In this document: positions 61,101-64,000 of the stretch, piece by piece
Position numbering within the stretch: the first letter of the stretch is position 1
Layout of the letters: every line of letters begins with the position of its first letter
Source of the DNA: Lonicera japonica
Lineage: Eukaryota > Streptophyta > Magnoliopsida > Dipsacales > Caprifoliaceae
DNA length: 64,000 nucleotides
Assembly: GCA_021464415.1 (NCBI GenBank)
Contig: CM038466.1
Coordinates: 53,570,550-53,634,549, forward strand
Reading direction: 5' to 3'
Notes under the pieces: model-generated
Seen by the model: only the letters and a program-made list of their open reading frames with translations
Told to the model about the DNA's origin: nothing
The model's database searches: none
Program-made: the position numbers and the translations under genes

Positions 61101-63852
61101 ATACTGTTTGAATTCTTGTGGGATCGACATCGCTTACACACTACACTATAAATTGATTTGTATGCTTGTGAGTATTAAAATTAATCGCAACACCAACATA
61201 CATTAACTTTGCAATAGTTTTTTCGATTGCAAGTTTTTATAGTATTGTGCACTGCATATTTTTAGTAGATTAATAGGTCTAAATGTTTAGTTAATGGTAT
61301 TTTAAATTAATTTCCACAAGTTACACATTTCAATCTATTTAATATTTATATTGATAAAAAGACAAAGTTATATATATATATATATTTAGAATTTCAAATA
61401 TCCAAGAATTTATATATAGAAACTAGGTTTAACACGGAGAGTTGATCTCCACCTTATTAATTGAGAAGATGGAGCCTATATAAATAGCCACCATGGTAGA
61501 TTCAAGAATTTAATATGGGGTGGGGTTAATTTTAAGATTTTCAAGTATAGAGAGAGCTTTAAAATAAAAACTGTTTATTTTGAAAGGTAAATATATAATA
61601 TTTTTTCATAAAATTTTGTAGAAAGAATTTATATAATGAATAGTTCATTTATACCAAATTTTATATAAAAAAAAAACTTAATTTAAAAGTTGTAATATGA
61701 TTATATAAAATTTTAATATACAAAAATAAACACAGATGTATATATTATTGTATATATAATTTGACAATAATACTACTCTTATTATAAAAAGAAAATTCCA
61801 TGCTACGCGTCTTTTATGTGCCAATTGACTTGCTTAGACAAACATTAATGTCTGAGTTTTTTTTGTTTTTATTATTATTATTATTTTTAATAAATTAACA
61901 TACCTAGAGAAACGTTTTGCCATATAGATTTTTGACTTTTTTTCCTGCACTCCCCTCGATCATCTTCATATCCTTCTTGGCATGAGCAGGAATAGCCGGG
62001 AATCAAATTGGAGCATATAGAATTATCGCCACATATGTTTGGTCTTTCATTACATTCATCAATATCTGGAGAAAAAAAAAATTGATGAATCATATGGAAA
62101 AAAAGAAAGTTATCCAACTTCTTTTTGACAATTTAAAAATGTCGTGCATGTACAATAAGAAAAAAATATTCAACTACTTTTCTAATTGGTGAAAATGCTT
62201 TAAAATTTAAAGTTCCAAACTCTATTAATTTAATAATGTAAACAAATATTATACAAATTTATTAGATAATTAAAATTTTGCAATAGTTTAGTATGTAAAT
62301 TTAAAAATTTTATGAAGCGGGTGCTAAACTCATAACTTTGCATTAAAATAAATAGAAATAGATTCACATATGATGTGAATAGACATGTTATCTTTATGCA
62401 TATATGTACAATACAGACGTAAAAAAAAAAAAAAAGAGTCATCCAACTTCTTTTTTACAATTTAAAGATACCGTGTATGTATAATAAGAAAAAAATATTC
62501 CACTACTTTTCTAATAGGTGAAAATGCTTTAAAAAGTTCCAAACTCTATTAATTTAATAACGTAAAGAAATATTATTTGAATTTATTAGATAATTAGAAT
62601 TTTACAATAATTTAATATAGAAATTTAAATATTTTTTATGAAGTGGCTGCTATGAATCGTAACTTTGCATTCAAATAATTAGAAATAGACGCATTCAAAT
62701 AATTAGAAATAGACTCACACGTGATGCGAATGAAGGAGTTATCTTTATGCATGTAAAATGTAGACATAATTTAAAATAGATAAAATAAAATGTAAAGCCA
62801 AAACTAATCCCTCGAGATACTATTAGATGTTTTTCGCGAGGTCCTCTATCAACAGAGTCTATTCAATTCATAAGTGCCTGAGACCAAACTCAGAACGTCT
62901 TGATTAAGGGATTTGAATCCCTTCCACTTGGACCAACAAACTGCAAATAATTTATGTTAATAGAGTAATACTTCGTACCTTGGCAACCATGATAAAGATA
63001 GGGATTCCCTCGAAAGCCCGAAGAGCAATTGCAACGATATCCAGGTCCGTTGGTTGAGTTGACACACACGATATCCAACGATCGACACGCAAAGCTGGAT
63101 GTGTTCCGTTCTGCGTCGGGGCATGCCACTGTACCCACAGCCCAATCAAGCACGACCGGGAACTGATCGTGGCCGCTCAAATTCCAAAGGTCTACCGAGT
63201 TGAAACTGTAATTCCCTTCCTCCACAACAAAAAAATAGCTGCACGGATTGAATTCGTAGACAGCCGAGTGGTTCCTTATGCTCTCGAGGCTGAATCCGAA
63301 TTGGCGCACTCGCCTTGGAATCCGAGCCTCGCAACAGCCCATCCCCGTGCACGACCCGTTAACCACGTACTCGGTCTGGTTGCAGTCTGATATGCAGCCG
63401 GTCGTGTAGTCTGGGCCTCTGATGAACGCGGTAGTGGCGCAACCAACGCTAGTAAACTTGTTACGCGTGTACGAGATTGAAAAATCTTTGATTTTGACTC
63501 TCCATCTTTTACTGCGAATCGGGTTATTGTTTCCTGATGAGTCGAAACAAAAGCGAGAGACTGAATGTAGGATCCGCAACTCGCCGACTTCGGGCAATAT
63601 GCTGAGTACTTGCAAATTGCCTCTCCCGAGGAACGGCCGTGGGGGCTGGAATGTTTTGTTGCAAGTAATGAAGAAAGTGTCGTCGAGGTAGCAGTCTGGG
63701 CTCATCCCGAATGGGAAAGTGATGTTGCTGAAGTCGCCGCAGGTTGTTTGGCAGTCAGGTCCTGGCTGAGTTACCGCGGTTGTTAATTGTGTTGCTGCCA
63801 AAATTATTGTTATTGAAATTATGAGTTGTACAGACATGACGTGTAGATTCAT
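58163..63852 (-). CDS. Wall-associated receptor kinase, intact
   Basis: Three exons: 63852-62979, 62065-61904 and 59358-58163, with GT/AG borders (donors CAAG|GTACGA and CTAG|GTATGT; acceptors CTCCAG|AT and ATGCAG|GT) and preserved phase, giving 743 residues, a typical WAK length. I chose the ATG at 63852 ([20 protein letters not shown], signal peptide) because the paralog starts there; an in-frame ATG lies at 63894. Order: galacturonan-binding Cys-rich domain ([16 protein letters not shown]), EGF-like module ending at the exon 1/2 border, calcium-binding EGF ([18 protein letters not shown], exon 2), membrane segment ([19 protein letters not shown]), then kinase with [40 protein letters not shown] and [11 protein letters not shown]. 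All catalytic residues are present (RD kinase). WAKs bind cell-wall pectin and signal across the plasma membrane; the ligand of this one is unknown. Confidence 0.9.
59790..61197 (+). mobile_element. Possible solo LTR in intron 2 of the intact WAK gene
   Basis: The segment has features of a Ty3/gypsy LTR: a TATA-like AATTATATAAAGCAGCC at about 60287, a GTGGGATCGACATCGCTTAC segment near 61118 similar in kind to the ends of Athila/Tat LTRs, and an ending ...TAATCGCAACACCA. No second copy, PBS or coding region adjoins it. Exact ends and target duplication were not resolved. Confidence 0.4.
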
Positions 63853-63917
63853 TACTAGCTTAACTCTCAATTGGGTTTTTCTTCTTGGTTTCAAAATTAT
63901 GGGGATTGATATTCCTC

Positions 63918-63928
63918 CTTTTAAAGGC
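63918..63928 (-). promoter_or_regulatory. TATA-like box upstream of the intact WAK gene
   Basis: CCTTTAAAAGG on the minus strand lies about 66 nt before the chosen ATG and is conserved in position in the broken paralog (near 27325). Consistent with a core promoter, not proven. Confidence 0.3.
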
Positions 63929-64000
63929 AGACAATGTTAGAGTGGAAGATGAAGTTTCAAACTACATAACATGGAAACAAAACAAAGGTAGAACTAACGA

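Overview
The window is AT-rich nuclear DNA from a flowering plant, most probably a eudicot. The evidence is intron-containing wall-associated receptor kinase (WAK) genes, Athila-, Tat- and copia-type LTR retrotransposons, CACTA, MULE, PIF/Harbinger-like and hAT-like DNA transposons, and a decayed endogenous pararetrovirus. Almost everything outside the WAK loci is transposon-derived. One 100-N assembly gap lies at 34338-34437. The species cannot be named from the sequence.

Layout. 1-2318 is the 3' part of a CACTA transposon (DUF4216-like remnant, about 20 subterminal repeats, terminal TAGTG). 2484-7216 holds two direct copies of an unidentified 1.2-1.6 kb repeat flanking an Athila-family solo LTR (3803-5460, TSD ATATC). 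8218-20236 is a PIF/Harbinger-like element split by a complete Athila-type retrotransposon, called A (8601-19309, TSD GCGAT), which has all gag-pol domains but about seven single-base frameshifts. 21435-27284 is a broken WAK gene (minus strand) with a hAT-like element in one intron. 29340-33885 is a patchwork of a copia LTR/PBS end, an Athila 3' half with an env-like ORF, and a chromovirus-like RNase H/integrase. 35174-36297 is a MULE with long TIRs enclosing a possible host-gene fragment. 39660-42022 is a copia remnant.

42040-57300 is a three-level nest. An endogenous caulimovirid-like pararetrovirus (E) is split inside its RNase H by a non-autonomous Tat-like LTR element (D, 43684-55420), which carries an antisense LOB-domain-like reading frame. 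D is itself split inside its right LTR by an internally deleted Athila-type element (C, 47460-54648, TSD AATAT) that keeps gag and protease only. Finally, 58163-63852 is an intact three-exon WAK gene on the minus strand, paralogous to the broken one.

How they relate. The two WAK loci are the two ends of a local duplication separated by the transposon block; only the right copy can encode a full receptor kinase. A, B, C and the 29.6-32.0 kb remnant belong to one Athila family. They share 1.64-1.67 kb LTRs, the tRNA-Asp-type primer site, a hairpin plus internal polypurine module, and arrays of the 16-nt palindrome CCATGATCGATCATGG. C lacks reverse transcriptase and integrase, so it would have needed a relative such as a functional version of A to move.
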